Source: Erythrobacter sp.
Lineage (GTDB): Bacteria; Pseudomonadota; Alphaproteobacteria; Sphingomonadales; Sphingomonadaceae
Length of the DNA: 64,000 bases
Assembly (NCBI RefSeq): GCF_024305245.1
Contig: NZ_JAMWYX010000008.1
Span: forward strand, 1 to 64,000
Direction of reading: 5' to 3'
Shown here: one piece after another, positions 63,941 to 64,000 of the stretch
Layout: every line of letters begins with the position of its first letter
Numbering within the stretch: position 1 is the stretch's first letter
Translations under genes and position numbers: made by a program
Notes under the pieces: model-generated
Told to the model about the DNA's origin: nothing
The model's input: the letters and a program-made list of their open reading frames with translations, nothing else
Database searches by the model: none

Positions 63941-64000
63941 GGCAGCCGATTTAGGTTGATTCGGGCGCGGGTCCAATGGTTAGGTTGGTCTGATGGGGCA

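Overview
The window looks like a chromosomal segment of a GC-rich alphaproteobacterium of the order Sphingomonadales, most likely an Erythrobacteraceae-type marine or aquatic heterotroph. This rests on family knowledge: the SciP/DUF1153 cell-cycle regulator, HWE-type histidine kinases, the petABC bc1 operon, the etfBA/sucC arrangement, a PEP-CTERM protein with the PEPxxW variant, and the general style of the proteins. No database search was possible, so the genus is inference.

Layout. 1-1102: end of a dTDP-rhamnose (rml) cluster, rmlB with the 3' end of its upstream partner. 1103-2833: a small stretch of orphan DNA with a frameshifted nucleotidyltransferase-HEPN gene. 2834-11724: housekeeping and conserved genes (fabI, yihY, a DnaJ-like chaperone, pdxH, phzF-like, a class C beta-lactamase-like lipoprotein, mnmA, sciP, a GlsB/YeaQ protein). 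11927-18596: an RND efflux pair (adaptor and permease), a DUF445 protein and a small membrane protein. 18656-22676: a TonB-like secreted protein, etfBA and sucC on the minus strand. 22789-26025: an inositol-monophosphatase-family enzyme, an OmpA-like lipoprotein and a CorC-type transporter, with structured intergenic repeats. 26113-33907: a long chain of overlapping minus-strand genes, gpmA-purE-purK-folA-ribF-ileS-lspA-DUF3035.

34030-46731: tRNA-Thr(GGT) followed by a 12.6-kb integrated element. It is bounded by a 26-bp direct repeat of the tRNA 3' end. It carries a tyrosine integrase at the tRNA end, two HWE histidine kinase/receiver modules, a Crp-like regulator, a PEP-CTERM protein, remnants of resolvase, helix-turn-helix, HNH and integrase genes, and a right-hand non-coding region dense in repeats. 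This is the most unusual part of the window. Its cargo is mainly signal transduction, and its recombination genes show deletion scars and chimeras.

46779-63940: core chromosome again. It holds an MFS transporter, an S9 peptidase, a complete six-gene Mrp Na+/H+ antiporter operon (A/B fusion, C, D, E, F, G), apt, the cytochrome bc1 operon petABC, pgeF and pepN, all on the minus strand. Mrp and bc1 link respiration to sodium and pH homeostasis; EtfAB and SucC feed reducing power and carbon into the same chain.

Besides the island, the main things to check are a family of hairpin repeats with compensatory changes in convergent intergenic regions, paired 9-bp direct repeats with the same 13-nt pitch at both island ends, a terminator whose stem contains the next gene's Shine-Dalgarno, and two single-base frameshifts.
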